64,000 nt of DNA, from the NCBI GenBank assembly GCA_015680685.1, contig MNCI01029667.1, positions 167,083 through 231,082 of the forward strand. The letters run 5' to 3'. Shown here one piece after another: positions 46,269 through 58,952 of the stretch (position 1 is the first letter of the stretch; each line of letters opens with the position of its first letter). The DNA is from Gnetum montanum. Lineage: Eukaryota > Streptophyta > Gnetopsida > Gnetales > Gnetaceae. The notes beneath the pieces were generated by a model. The model ran no database searches. It worked only from the letters and a program-made list of their open reading frames with translations, and was not told the origin of the DNA. A program made the position numbers and the translations under genes.

Positions 46269-49200
46269 CACGAGAATATCTTTGATCCACCACTTCACAA
46301 ATGGATCCCAACTCTTATATGTTTTAACCAACAACTAGTTCCTAACTTCAAACTCCTAACTCCTTACCACCAATACTACCGCCAATTATGTAAGGAGAGC
46401 TACGAACATAGCTACAACAAAGAGCGCTACTTAGTAACTACATAAGAGGATGTAGTCACAAATGAACCCAAAACCACAAAACATCCTTTTTTCAAAACAA
46501 GCCCAAAAAAGATCCCAAGGATGGGGACTTCACCTAACTTTATCCCATATACACATACTCCTCTAAAGAACACAATGCTTCCAGTACCTATTGATAATAA
46601 ATTCATCATTGTCATGCTGACACAGACATTTACACACTGGATTAAGGTAGGAGCACTTTCCAAGAATAGAATAGATCCTAGGAGTTCCTTAATTTATCTT
46701 CAAATAGCAAGGCATAAATCATGCAAAGCTCTCTTAGTTTTTGGGTCAAAATTAAACCTCATTTCACAAGACATGTACAAGGCTTGGAACATACCACTAC
46801 TAAAGAAGAGCAACATCTGATTAGAGCTTGCAAACTAGTCCATTGTTATTCCACTTGGGCAGGTAGAAGATGTTATTATTACTATCAGTGGTTAGTCTTA
46901 TCCTAATAACTTTTTATTCATCCATATGGAAAAGAACAAAGGGGAATTCCTCATAATTATATTAAGAGAATAACTTATCACTATGGATTCTAAGCTCGAG
47001 ATCAAAGAATTTTCCTTGAAAATATCCAAAGAAGATGAAGTTGGTAATTATTTAGGGCCATAGAGTTCCATGTATTGCATACAATGATAATGGATGCAAT
47101 TGTGTGTAGAAATTTTGGGCCATAAAACATAACGTCATCATAGCATGCAATGAATGTATAGAAGACATGTGTGTACAAAAGTGCCTATATCCAGTAGTCA
47201 CTCAATGAGAAGATACCTTAGTGGCTAATCACCAAAAAAGAAATAGAATTCAAAATATGCATGGAACTATTATACAAAATCACAAGCGCCTATGTGAAAG
47301 AAATTGATAAGTTAAGAAAATTGGAAAGATAACCTCCTCACACTAAATCACATCAAGAGGAAGATATTGAATGGGGATAATTAGAGTTACATGAGGCATA
47401 TGAACCATAACACTTAAAACTAAAAGCCCTACTTGATACCCTTAAATATTCTTTTCTAAAAAACAAAAGACTAGTAATTATAAATGCCAAACTTGACAAG
47501 GAACAAAAGAGAAAATTACTAGAAGTGGTAAATAAATGGTAAATTGTATTTACATGGTCCTATGACGAGATTACTAGAATTGATCTACGCATATTCCAAC
47601 ATCAAATCTATATAGATCTAGTTGTCAAACCATGTCACCAACCTCAAAGAAGGTTAAACCCAAAGCTTAAGGAAGTTGTTAAGCAAGAGCTAGAAAATTT
47701 GTTGAAAGTGGGGTTCATCTATTTCATCACAAATAGTACATGGGTTAGCCCATTAGTCATTGTACCAAAGAAAGATGGAAAGTGGAGGGTGTGTATTGAT
47801 TCCAAATTATTAAACATGACAACATTCAAGAATCATTTTCCTATGCTATTTGTTAACCAAGTTCTACATACCATAATAAGACACTAGTATTACAGCCTTC
47901 TAGATAGCTATAGCACGTACAATAAGATTTGCATTGCACTAGAAGACTAAGAAAAGCTCACATCCACCAATCCATGGAGTATGTTTACATACAAGTAAAT
48001 GGCCTTTGGCTTATCTAATGCACCCACTACCTTTCATAGATGTGTACTCAGCATCTTTCAAAAGCAAATTAGCAATGGAGTTGAAGTATTTATTGAATCT
48101 GATAAGAACTTCCTATTGAATGTGATAAGAAATAATAATAATAATTCCTCCATAAAGTGAAAAGATATATGGAAATCAATGGAAACCTTTACAAGATATG
48201 CACTGATGGATTAATAAGATGATGCATTCAAGAAGAGAGTCAACAAAGACTTCTACAAGATCCACATAAAGGACCATGTGGTGGTCACTATGCAAGATGA
48301 AGGACAGCACTAAAATTGATAATGTTAGGTTACTTTTGGCCTACCATATTTAAGGATGCATACCAACTTGCATAATCTTATGAAAGATGTTGAAGAGATG
48401 AAGGGTTAATAGTCAGAAATGAAAGACCACAATATGGGATATAACCATTGGAACCTTTTGAGATTTGGAGAATTAACTTCATGGGTCCTATCACATCAAT
48501 GTTAAATGAAAAGTCTTACATTATAGTAATAATGGATTATTGCATAAATAAGGTAAAAGCAACTGCAATCAAGGATTGCACAGCCAAAATACCTACTAAA
48601 TTTTTTCAACAACTTATGATGAATAGATTTGAAGTACCACACATGCTTATATCTTATAACAAGACTCACTTTATAGGAGCTACATTAAAAAATATAATGT
48701 GACTTGGGGTGAATCACAAACTAACTATACCATACCATCCCCAAGAAAATTGTCAAGCAAAAAACAGGAAATTACAAGAATATTAACTAGAACAATTAGT
48801 TGTTATATGAAGGATTGGAGCACTAAAATTAATGATACTTTATGGGCATATAAATCCACTTGGAAACTTTCTATAGGATATTTCTCATATGAGTTAGTTT
48901 ATGGTAAACTACCCACATTACCAATCCAAGGAGAACTCAACACCCTTTCCACCACCAATACACTTGACCTTGATTTAAGCTTATCTTAAAGAGAACATCT
49001 TGTGAATCTAAATCTTTTTAAAAAATTGATTGGTAGTCCAATGAGTAATGAATTTATAAAAAGTACTCTAAATGTAAAGAATGATGCCAAAATAACATGA
49101 GTATCAATCAAGCTGGGTGAACAAGTCCTCTACTATAATCCTAGCCATGTCCTACAAAAGGCTAACTCCAAAACCTTATGGGAAGAACCTTATATTGTTC

Positions 49201-49479
49201 ATACTACATACTAAATTGGCACCATGAAAATATATCACCTAACAATCCCACAAAAGCTAATTCTTTTCAATATTCAATAATTCAATCCATACCATCACTT
49301 TCCTTACTCTTTAAAGAACTCTACCACATTCACCAAGCAGTTTACTACCTGTTCCATCTTCCAGATATCCACTTCTCATGACAGTCATGAAGATGTCAAA
49401 TCTAACACTTAGGTATGAGTTTTCATTCTAATATTTTTCTACTTTTTACCTTTTTATCTTGTTTATAAATTTTCACATT
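46269..49479 (+). pseudogene. pol: Protease-pol of element F (Athila-like), downstream half
   Basis: Continues F after element G. A protease region like that of C and D (HWIKVGALSKNRIDPRSSLIYL, about 46640, trimmed here) has its active-site Asp lost (LVFGSK). Reverse transcriptase: VSPLVIVPKKDGKWRVCID (about 47745), MAFGLSNAPTTFHRCVLSIF (about 48000), close to the Athila form. The YxDD box, the rest of reverse transcriptase and RNase H are deleted near 48100-48200. Integrase follows: GPCGGHYARRTALK (48270-48310), INFMGPI (48475), second Asp changed near 48660, then a C-terminal part to about 49250. Many stops. It shows that the gag family of A, C and D once had a pol-bearing relative. Cut at the right by element H. 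Confidence 0.8.
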
Positions 49480-50135
49480 TGATGAGTGGCAAGGTACCCC
49501 TACACTCAACCATATGAATAAGAACGTTACACACACGATCCGGTCAAACTCTGCAGATGGACTAGTTGTGGCATCTAGGAAGTTAGCCTTAGGTCACAGT
49601 TCACTATCTTCCCACTTGGACTAGTATTATCTTTGTCACATATGTTTTAGTCTAGAGTGAGGTGTATGATGTGGTTNTACTGGGTTACCAAGCAGTCACA
49701 CTTAAATGCTCGTAATCAAGTCGTACTCATTCCATGTTTTAACATGAGTTTAAGGGTGAGAGAGATTAACTAGGAAAGCAGTAAATAAAAATTAATTAAA
49801 TGATTAATCTAAGTGAATGCTGCAATGATGAAGTAATCTCGATCTTTATTGTCGGTCATGTGCATGTCCAAGTACGTCACACTCAAATAAAGGATTCTGT
49901 ACAATTACATTCACCACACTGCGGGCATACACGGAGAGGAAAAGGGTTGAGAGAAAGAAATGAAAACACTACAAACTAACTGACTCTAAAAATTAACTTA
50001 CTAACTGATCTGTCTACCTCTTATTTATAGATGAGGAGACAGGCTGCGATATCATGTATGTGATATCGTGTATGCGATATCGCGGCCGCTATATCATGTA
50101 CACGATATCATGGTCACCCAAATGATGACTCATCA
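49480..50135 (-). repeat. 3' LTR of element H (656 bp plus a gap at N 49677)
   Basis: TGATGAG to CTCATCA. About 190 bp present in the 5' copy (57297-57470) is missing at N 49677. It has a palindrome array at 50046-50112 with one intact tgcgatatcgcg and four decayed units, and a TATAAATAAG box (minus, about 50020-50029). Confidence 0.88.
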
Positions 50136-50149
50136 TACCCCCACGACTG
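50136..50149 (-). other. Polypurine tract of element H
   Basis: Minus strand cagtcgtgggggta directly before the LTR; same type as in B, C and D. Confidence 0.83.
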
Positions 50150-50300
50150 AATGAAAACTCACACTCAAGTTACAGTGATTATATAGTGGATAGGTATGGG
50201 ATTATTGGATGGTGAAAATAGGGTGATGCCATAATGTGGAATGAAAACAAAACAAAGACACAACACAAAGAATGTGCTACAACTACAAAATTTGTGGAAC

Positions 50301-53089
50301 TCATGTAGTTCCAGGTGGCGGTGGCTCCTCCATAGGCACTTTCCCTTTGTCTTGTGCTCCAGGCTTTGAGAATTAATGGTGTTAGAGTATGGCCTGGAGC
50401 TTCTCCTCTTCAGTCCAAGGGTCTTGTGCCATCCATGCTAATGTTCCAATGTTTGACAGAGTTGGCACTTTCCATGGAGAGGGTAGTTGTGGAAACATTT
50501 GATTGACCTTGACATACCAAGCTGCAAATACCAGTCGTTCCTCCTCATAGGCTTTGGTTTTATCTTTGTATTCTTGGAAATTTGTGAGCTATCAATCCAA
50601 ATCCATTGTGACACCTTTTTATCCTTAGTAGCTTGCTTTCACCACCTCAAGTTTAGAATTTGCAATCTCCAGTTTTTCCAACAACTTCTTGCATTCTACA
50701 AATTCTGCTTCGTATTTAACATAGGTGGTTGCTACCTGCTACTCGAGCTCTGTCCTTGGGCATCCTACTATTAACATGGCAAGGTTGGCATACTGCAAGT
50801 TTGCCAACTCCATGTATTTTGTGAGGTCTTGGATCTGCAGGTCCCAGTTCTTAACTTCCGCTTGGTGGGCAAAGGCATATGTGTCCAATATGGCCCGCCA
50901 ATCAGTGTGTTGAGCATTGATAGTGTTGATATGTGCCTTGGCCATATGGATCTCCTTATCAAGGATTTGTTTGTACATCCCCACCTGATCTTGGAAGTGC
51001 TCCTTTAGATTTTCATGTCGTTTAGCCTCATTTTCCATGTGCTTATTTCAATAGCTATCTTTTGATGAATTGCACGTACATCTTCCATTGAGAGGGTTTG
51101 ATTCTCCTTGGCTAAATGGCTTATGTCTTGGTTGACCTGAATGAATTGTTCTTGCAACTAATGGAAATGTTCTTCAAGAATCTTCTTTTGCTTTTCTACA
51201 GAGGTCAACCAAAGGTTTTCGACAACAAGTTGTTTACTCTTCTCCTGTAAGGCTTTGAGTGCCTTGAGATGAGCATAAGTTTGTGCTTGTGCTACAGAGG
51301 CATCCCAAATAGCCTTCTCTTTTTCTTCAACCATATTTTTATTCTTTGTGATTAGTTTGGTTAGTTTCTCAATTCTAAAATTATCTAGCTGGTCTGCAAG
51401 AACAAATTGCAAAGGGTCTTGTTGTGCTGCTTGTAGGGCCCTGAGCTACTCTTGTAATTTCTACACCTTTGCTTCAGCATGCTCGGCCCTCACTTCTATT
51501 AAGACTAGCTTCCCCTTCATGGAAATGAGGTCTGATTGAATTACTATAACATCCTGAGGGATGTCAAATAGGGACATCATTACTTGCCCTGTTTGGAGCA
51601 ATCGATCAAGCGCATCCTCATGTTCCGCAAGAGTCATTGAGGTTCCGACCAAAGTTTGAGCATCCTGTGCTCCTGTGAGATCTACCAGTGGCACAACAGG
51701 TACATTGAATGATTCTTTGATGTGGTCTGTGATTACTTTAGTAGCTCCTGCGACATCCTGGTGTTGCATGACCACCACAATGGACCCTTCACCAGTTTCT
51801 AATTACACTTGGAAAGATGCCGCATTTTCTGAGATCTTTTGTGACCAACTACTTTCCCCTCCTCCCATATGAATAGATACTTCATCCCTTGTGCAATCCA
51901 AAGAAATAGTGGACTGAATGGCATCGTCAATAACATGAAAGAGATTTGTGCCATCACAACTTCCCCGACTAACCGTCTCAACAATGGCCCTGAGATGGCT
52001 CATTGATGGTCTATACTCTTACGGTAGTAGCAGCTGATCCTAGCCTATGCTAGGCCCTACTTCCTATTATTGGTTGGGCTCTATACTTGGAGGTTGGCTG
52101 GGTCTTGCAAGTTGAGTTGCAGTTGGCCCAACCGTCTGTTCTTCTTCTTCTTCTAGTCCCGGCGTCTCACCAGTAGTTTTCCTTGCGACTGGTGGCTTTA
52201 ACAGTTTAGCATAGAAAGCATTTTAGGCTTTTTAGAGGACATCATTGGTGTACCCCCTAATACCAGCATGTCAGCAAATATTTTTGATAAGACAAGGGAA
52301 AGGCAAGGCAAGCTTCCCTGTCTTTCGTTCCTTGAACCACCTCAGGATCTCCATTAAATATAGATGGGGTAGGTTAGCGTTAACCTTTCTCATTATCACT
52401 ACACATCCTATTGCTACATACGTTGATATTATTTTTAAGCCCTTCATGGGGTAGAGGTGATATGTTCCAATTTTGAAGTAGATCCTCTCTTCCATCATCA
52501 ACTCACCAAATGCCTTATCTCTACCATAAGCCCTTTCCAACCAATCCCATCGCACATTGGGGTTAGAGCAAGTGGATAACTAAGCACCCTTGGGCTCTGT
52601 ATTCAAAAGGTTTAATACTTTTGAAATGGCTTGTGTAGAGAAATCAACTATCACACCACAAATGTTGACGATGGGGCCTTGTTCCCTATTGTGCCAAAAT
52701 TGGTGTGTCTCCCCTAGGTACCAGGCATCGCTTTCAAAGAGGACATGCCATAAGTGAGATCCTTTAAGGTGATCCCTAACAACCTTGAGACCAAACTCTA
52801 CAAAAGATTAAAATTTTAATTCCACAATCACTGCAACAAATGTGGACTTTTCGTGGATGGCCTGAACATAATCTTGGGGCAACATTAGATGTTGTCCCTG
52901 TTCAGGCGTTGTAGCAGCTCCTCCTTCTGCCTGCCCAGACTGTATAGTAGGAGGATCCTCTTGATGAATGTTGAATGATTGTTCCACCTATTCTGCATGT
53001 TTTCTAGTAGGATCTTCTCTTCCACCTCTCCTAGGTCATTTGCTTCCACCTTGAGCAGGACCTTCCTGTTGTCCATATTTTGGGACCAT
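50301..53089 (-). pseudogene. Accessory coiled-coil frame of element H (env-like position)
   Basis: About 930 codons, ATG at 53089 just after a splice-acceptor-like tgtgcttgcag, stop TGA at 50301-50303. One frame to about 51080 with a few stops, then a frameshift. The N-terminal half has a folded segment with LALPFPCLIKNIC (about 52300), which resembles the 'putative plant transposon protein' family (FPSLIT-type motif, from memory). The C-terminal half (51780-50650) is heptad-rich and very likely coiled coil. It sits just before the polypurine tract, where Athila elements carry their env-like frame; no membrane segment was recognised. A homologue is at 58866-61494. The role is unknown. Confidence 0.72.
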
Positions 53090-53379
53090 CTGCAAGCACA
53101 TGGGGCCAAGCATTAGTAAGGCTTTTTTTGAAGTTAAGTTATACCTTACTACTTGCCTTAATTGATTAATTTATTTTATCTTCATGTGATATTTCCTAAA
53201 AGATTGTAATAATAAGTCTATTTTACTTTAGGTGGTTTCCAATTTTAGTTTCCCGGTACCTAGGGATTAAATGATTTTTTGGCACAATTATTCTAAGTGT
53301 TATAGCTAATTACCCTGGATAATGTCCTTTGGATGATGATACATTCCAAAAAGGTTAGCCATTATTCAACAGGTGTCCC

Positions 53380-53646
53380 TCCCCCACAACTAAGCTGAAC
53401 ACTTCAGGTTCAAGCAAGTTCAAACGAAATTAAAATCGGAGTACCAGCAAGCAAGATAGAGGTTGAAAAGCAAAGGTTTCACACTCGCAAGTCATAGAGA
53501 AAAATTTGAAAAACTCCCCCGTGTGATGTATGCAAAATAAAGCTAAGTGTTACGGGGGTCACCTATTCATAGGAAAATGAGACGTGATATCGCATACAAT
53601 ACATCGCATACGTGATATCACGGCCCTAGTGACATTGGACACCACA
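53380..53646 (-). promoter_or_regulatory. LTR-like promoter block upstream of the accessory frame
   Basis: Minus strand order repeats the LTR start: ggccgtgatatcacgtatgcg palindromes (53581-53636), then cgtctcattttcc, then a TATA-like TATGAATAG (about 53560-53568). In LTR D the same order is palindrome, cgtcccatctcattat, TATAAATAAG. There is no polypurine tract on its outer side and no primer site on its inner side, so it is not a standard LTR. Confidence 0.55.
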
Positions 53647-54997
53647 ATAAAATACCAAATTTTTGAAGATTTTCTTGAAATCAATGGTATAACTTAGGAA
53701 ATTGGGCTATTATGAAGGGGTTCTTAGGTAATTAGATGGTTTTGAAGGCACGAATAATGATCTATGGTTTTTATCAATGAGGACCTTGGATGGTAAAGAA
53801 AAAGGCTATGTGATGGTTCATAAGAATATTATTATTCAGAGGGATAGTAGTAGGGAAAGAAAATCATTTGAAAATTATGCTGAGGGTAAGAAATGGTTTG
53901 TGTGAGCTATGTTATAAGTGAAGATTACAAAAGATTACACAAGTGGGTCCTCCCCAAAGCAGGTTCCAACCTATAATGCCCTTGTGTAACCACACTTAAA
54001 AGTGTTTGTGGGTACTAGAAGGGTTAAATGTAATTCGTAGTAATTCCACAAAACACACATGTAAATATCACCGAAATGAGGTAAGAATTCTATGTTACAC
54101 ATGACACAAGCTACAATTACATGAACAGTGAGATGAGGCGAACTATAGAAGGGATCGTAGAGATTGGGACATGAGGGAACTAACCTAGGGCACAGTGAAT
54201 CCTACATGTAAAGCATGATTAAGGTGTCATTAACCCATCGTTCCAAGATCAGGACCAAGTCCATTATTCTAATTAGTGACACGACATTCTTTCATCCCAT
54301 GATGAGCAACTATGAGAGTACCATAACAACAAGGCATACGATCACTTGGCGTTTTATTCAAGGGAGGAGTAATTTTTGTTTTGTGGCACTTCCTCTTTTT
54401 CTCTCTTTTTTTTTTTTTGATTACTGAATCTAGAGAAGTCACCAACCTTAAGGCATGTGTGCATGTCTTTCTAGTGGGACCCCCTAAAACAGCATTGGAT
54501 TTTTTAGTGCTTTTTTGATTACTCTTACTCCCATTTTTCATTAGATCTACAAGGATCTTAGTACAACCACGTTGCATGATAACTCCCATACATGTCACCC
54601 CAAGGAATCCTCAAGTCTCCTTGATGTCAAACCCTAATCATTCCCTCTTGGTCCATCCTTCTTCATTCTAGGTACAATGAACACAAAATTAATTTTAAGT
54701 TTTAAAAATGTCAAGAATATCAATGTACCCTTGAATAGAAACTCTTATTTGTAGAGTGGATGAGTGAGTGTAATGGGCTCACTGTCCAAATAATTGACCA
54801 CTCACGACTTGACAACATAGAACACACCTCAACCAACGATCCACATGAGTGTTTTATTCATAGATGAGATTACTTATAAAAAATGTAAAAGGACAAAAAG
54901 ACAAAAAGATAAAACAAGAAATGGAAAAATGAAAAATTGGAAGATAAAAAGTTGTTTAATTAAAGAAAATAAAAAGTGGTTATTAATCCTGCTTGTT
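53647..54997 (-). mobile_element. Untranslated region of element H
   Basis: No gene supported. It has the conserved gtgggtcctccccaaagcagg block at 53945-53970, shared with C, D, B and I, and a T-run at 54405-54418. An ORF at 54845-55027 is A-rich and not conserved. Confidence 0.65.
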
Positions 54998-55005
54998 ATT
55001 AGAAT

Positions 55006-55397
55006 GCGGGATATCCCCCATAACTAATCGGTTGAGGATGGCAAGGATTAATAAATGGAAGATGAGGATCCTTGCATGTTGGAAGTATTGAAACTTGGCC
55101 ATACTTGCCCCATTTGGGTTCACACACTTGATCATAGTAAACATAGTGGGGCAATTTATACGATGTAGTTCCTGGATAACAAGTTGATGCACTATGATAT
55201 TTGGGACTGTTANCATCAACTTGTTATCCAGGAACTACATCGTATAAATTGCCCCACTATGTTTACTATGATCAAGTGTGTGAACCCAAATGGGGCAAGT
55301 ATGGCCAAGTTTCAATACTTCCAACATGCAAGGATCCTCATCTTCCATTTATTAATCCTTGCCATCCTCAACCGATTAGTTATGGGGGATATCCCGC
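55006..55397. repeat. Perfect 184 bp inverted duplication bounded by Ns
   Basis: 55006-55189 and 55214-55397 are exact reverse complements over 184 bases. The right arm lies exactly between N 55213 and N 55398. A perfect arm bounded by Ns, in otherwise decayed sequence, points to a small contig placed twice in opposite orientation. Confidence 0.9.
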
Positions 55398-55399
55398 NC

Positions 55400-56947
55400 G
55401 ATGTTGCTGAGGTCTCTCACTACTATTGGTAGTAGTAGCACAAGTAACATTTGTGGGTTGTTGTTGTGGTGCAAACACTTTAGGAATGGTTGGTGGCAAT
55501 GTAGAAGGAGGGAAAAAATGAGAACGTTAAAAGTTAGGAGGAGTATAAGGTGCACAAGGTGGTGGTTGTGTTGAAGAAATGGGCTGATAGTATTGAGGAG
55601 AATGGTAATGTGGTGAGATAGAGTATGTTGACCCAATTAGGAAAATAGGATGTTGAACAAGATAAGCGTTTGGGTTTGGATGATACGAAGGGTGCCTCCA
55701 ATTTAGGGGTGGTCTCCCCCATGACTGGGATTGTTGCCACTGTGATCAAACATAGTATCTATGTACGAACTCTACATGTAACATGTTTCCCCAATGCTCA
55801 TGTAAATGTAACAATATTGGGCATTAGCCCTTGGGGTGTTCATACAAGCATATGTTGCATTCATACTTATGATTGGTAGTTGAGCTCTTATTTTCCTTAT
55901 CCCTTCTTTCTGATTGTCTAATGTTTTTTCCTGCTTCTTGGGTTGTCAAAACTCTATCTCCAATGATATTGATAAATTATCCACACTTTTTATATGTCCA
56001 TTTCAACATCTTATTGATCTTTTCTTGACTTCTTCTAATGATTGTTCTATTGGCAGAGATGGTTCTTTCTCCTTGTGATAGGTTGATTTCTCCTTCTTAT
56101 GATCATGGACCTTTGTTAAGCTGAGATTTTGGTCCCATTAATGTTTTTCAACACTCTCCCATCTAGCTAATTCTCCTTCTTCTTTTACTACCTGCTTAAT
56201 AATCTCTTGGACTTGATGGGTTCGTAGTTCGTATAGTTGACCTTGGGCATACATTCCTAAGGTCTCTCTTGTTTCATTACGTAGTCCATCAATGATATGG
56301 TACATTAGCCTTTCCTCGGAGAACCCATGGCCTAGACAGTTGTTTAACAATGCGTAATATCTTTCTAAGGCCATGTCCAAGGGTTCATGTTGTGCTTGTT
56401 CCCATCCTCGGATTTGTTTCCTCAAGGCTGACACTTTTGCATAGGTTTGATATTTTTCATTAAAGAGTTCTACCATTATTGACCAACGTCGTATTAAATT
56501 TGGTTTTAATGATCTATACCATACTTTTTCTTGGCCAATGAGTGTCATAGGAAAGAGCTTGAGTTTTTGCCAACCATTATCAATGTTATTCTATGTACAG
56601 GCATCGTAGAAAGCTTGTAAATGTTGATGCAAATCTACGTCATCGACTCCTGAAAAATTAGGGAATTTGTTTAAATCGAACCTAGGTAGACGGCTCTCTT
56701 TATGATGCCTACAAGAGATTCGAACAACCTCTTGTATTTGCGTTAGGCTTGTAGTGGCTAGTAGGGGTTCATCATCATCAGGTAAGTTATGCTTTCGTGT
56801 GTTGGGATGATGTTGCTTTCGTGTATGTTTATAAGAAATCCCCACTTTAGGTTGTGTACTCCAATCTTCATTGTCATATAATTCGTTGGTTCTCCAATGA
56901 ACTTCCTCACTAGATGTGGCATTATTAAAGTCTTGTAGGAGAGGCAT
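55400..56947 (-). pseudogene. gag: gag of element H (decayed)
   Basis: ATG at 56947. One frame runs to about 56138 with a stop near 56590, then more broken. The gag domain is at 56560-56160 (WSIMVELFNEKYQTYAKVSA, then RGWEQAQHEPLDMALERYYA). The N-terminal region is shorter than in A, C and D, lacking the long first 250 codons, so this is a separate subfamily. The Pro/Tyr-rich tail (55880-55400) is interrupted by the inverted duplication. No protease was recognised. Confidence 0.8.
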
Positions 56948-57070
56948 GGTTGTGAAATTATGTGAATTTATATGTGACTTTTTGTAATTATTTTTTCTTC
57001 CTAAGAGATATATCATTAATTCCTTTATAGCGACCTTGTATGATATAACTAATCTAGATAACTAGCACCA

Positions 57071-57088
57071 TCCCCAGCAACAGCGCCA
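57071..57088 (-). other. Primer binding site, tRNA-Asp, element H
   Basis: Minus strand TGGCGCTGTTGCTGGGGA, two mismatches from the tRNA-Asp complement, one base from the LTR. Confidence 0.85.
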
Positions 57089-57089
57089 A

Positions 57090-57612
57090 TGATGAGTGGC
57101 GAGGTACCCCTACACTCAACCATACAAATACAAGCATTACACGTACAATCCAGTCAAACTGCATAGATGGACTAGTTGTGGCATCTAGGAAGTTAGCCTT
57201 AGGTTGTAGTTCACTGTCTTCCCACCTGGACTAGTATTATCTTTGTCACGTATGGTTTAGTCTAGAGTGAGGTGTATGATGTGGTTTCTAATCTAACGCT
57301 ACTCCTAAAGGTAATGGAAAGTAATATTTACTAATCTAGGAGAGAGAGGGTGAGAGAATCTAAAGTAGCCTAAGTGCAATGAGCATCCGTTCCTTGATTA
57401 TTCGTACACATCTTGGACTTCATGCATGACTACCACTAGGATTACCAAGCATAGATCCTAGGTACGCTACTGGGGTTACCAAGTAGTCACACTTAAATGC
57501 TCGTAATCAAGTCGTACTCATTCCACATTTTAACATGAGTTTAAGGGTGAGAGAGATTAACTAGGAAAGTAGTAAATAATAATTAATTAAATGATTAATC
57601 TAAGTAAATAAA
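57090..57612 (-). repeat. 5' LTR of element H, truncated
   Basis: Matches 49480-49790 and also supplies the ~190 bp lost at N 49677. Similarity ends near 57612, followed by a short repeat of aaataaaaattaattcaatgattaat. The U3 end with TATA box and palindromes is missing. Confidence 0.82.
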
Positions 57613-58865
57613 AATTAATTCAATGATTAATAATAGCAATGTGAATTTGACCATGTATTATCAAATCATTGAAGACTAATTCTATATATATAATAAGACC
57701 ACATCATCTATCAACCTATTTCCAATAATAAAAGGTTCTTACCATGGACATAATGATATTCTTTCTACAATAAAACTAAAATAAATTTGTGATCATTATG
57801 CCTAGATAAAAAAGTGAAGAACCAGGTGGCAATGAAAAGGATATAACATCAAGGATATTTATGGATTCTCTAAGGTTGCTACTGTAAGTTTTATCCTATT
57901 GTTAAGTTGTATCATTTACTTGGGTTCTAACAAAAAATGAAAGTATGCTTAAATAAGTGTTTCCTTACTTTATCACTATAAAGACATGTTACCCATGCTT
58001 GAAGATAGTCCTTTGGTAAGGTTGACATAATAATAACATAATAAATCCACAAAATAAAAATTTCCAAGGGTTCCACTAGAAAGACATATTACTCATGCCT
58101 GAAGGTAGGTAACTTCTTAGAAATTTCAAGGTTTCTTAACTTGCATTAGTTACAAGGCTAAAAAGACATGTTACCCATGTTTGAAGGCACTTCTCTATCC
58201 AATGGTCAAGTCTCCTTTAAAAAATAAAGTGTGTTGTTAATAAAACTACTTCCTTGAACTTCTTTTTCATGTGATAATACATCTTGCAATTATGGTAATC
58301 TTATGGTTGTTAGTGTTGAGATGATACAATGCGATGTCATTGGTAAGTAGTATGGACCTTGTTTGAATCATGGACAAAAGGGCTAATGATTACTGTAACC
58401 ATGTATTACACATAGAATTCATTATGCCTATGGTAAGACACCTCATGTCTCATTTTCTACAATCCCTGCTACTCCCATTCCACCTCACTACTATATACAG
58501 TTATACTTTAATGGTGCTGTGTAATATAGTGTTATTTTCTCATTAAGGTGATACTAACATGTGTGTTTTAAAACACAAGTATGCTTTACATTCAACTCCT
58601 TAAGTGCCTACGGACATTTGTAGCTGTTATTATACAAGGAAACTAAGGGCTGGAGCCTACTTTAGGGAGGATCCACTTATATAACTCTTGTGCTTCATAC
58701 CTAATGACTAATACCACATCATCTTATGCCTTCAAAACACTTAAATAATCATTTTCACTTTTCTAATACTTTTCACAGTTCCTAGCAACCATTTTCAATA
58801 AACCTAATCAACTTACTTTACCTAAGATTCCTTCTTTTATAAAATTTTAACAATAAATTATCATA
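57613..58865 (+). mobile_element. Untranslated region of fragment I
   Basis: No gene. From about 58440 it follows, reversed, the untranslated region of H (acatgtgtgtttt, then ggaggatccactt), so fragment I is a plus-strand relative of H. Three copies of aaagacatgttacccatgcttgaagg lie at 57981, 58080 and 58161. The junction from untranslated region to accessory frame near 58860 skips the promoter block and N-terminus found in H. Confidence 0.6.
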
Positions 58866-58916
58866 TTCTAAGAATCATCCTTATTCAAGAATCCTTTAAA
58901 CCACTCCTACATCTTT

Positions 58917-58952
58917 CACTAAAAGATTGAATATAATTTCCACCTATAATGC
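58917..58952 (+). repeat. 36 bp direct repeat left of the foldback element
   Basis: Matches 59380-59415 at 33 of 36 positions. Both copies encode the same accessory-frame segment (TKRLN-IISTYN), so one is a duplication made with or before the insertion. Confidence 0.85.

Larger units (their letters stand above)
49480..57612 (-). mobile_element. Element H: Athila-like element with gag and accessory frame, no pol
   Basis: Minus-strand order: 5' LTR remnant (57612-57090), tRNA-Asp primer site (57088-57071), gag (56947 to about 55400), untranslated region, LTR-like promoter block (53646 to about 53380), accessory frame (53089-50301), polypurine tract (50149-50136), 3' LTR (50135-49480). No reverse transcriptase or integrase. 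The left flank is acatt; the right LTR is truncated, so no duplication can be checked. It has two unresolved sites, N 49677 and the pair N 55213/N 55398. Confidence 0.82.

Noticed and set aside
50487-51872. Plus-strand frames over the accessory gene of H
   Set aside because: The minus frame has a homologue in fragment I; the plus frames do not.
54983-55432. Large hairpin or mirrored frames as a biological structure
   Set aside because: The arms are perfect and bounded by Ns, which fits an assembly error better.
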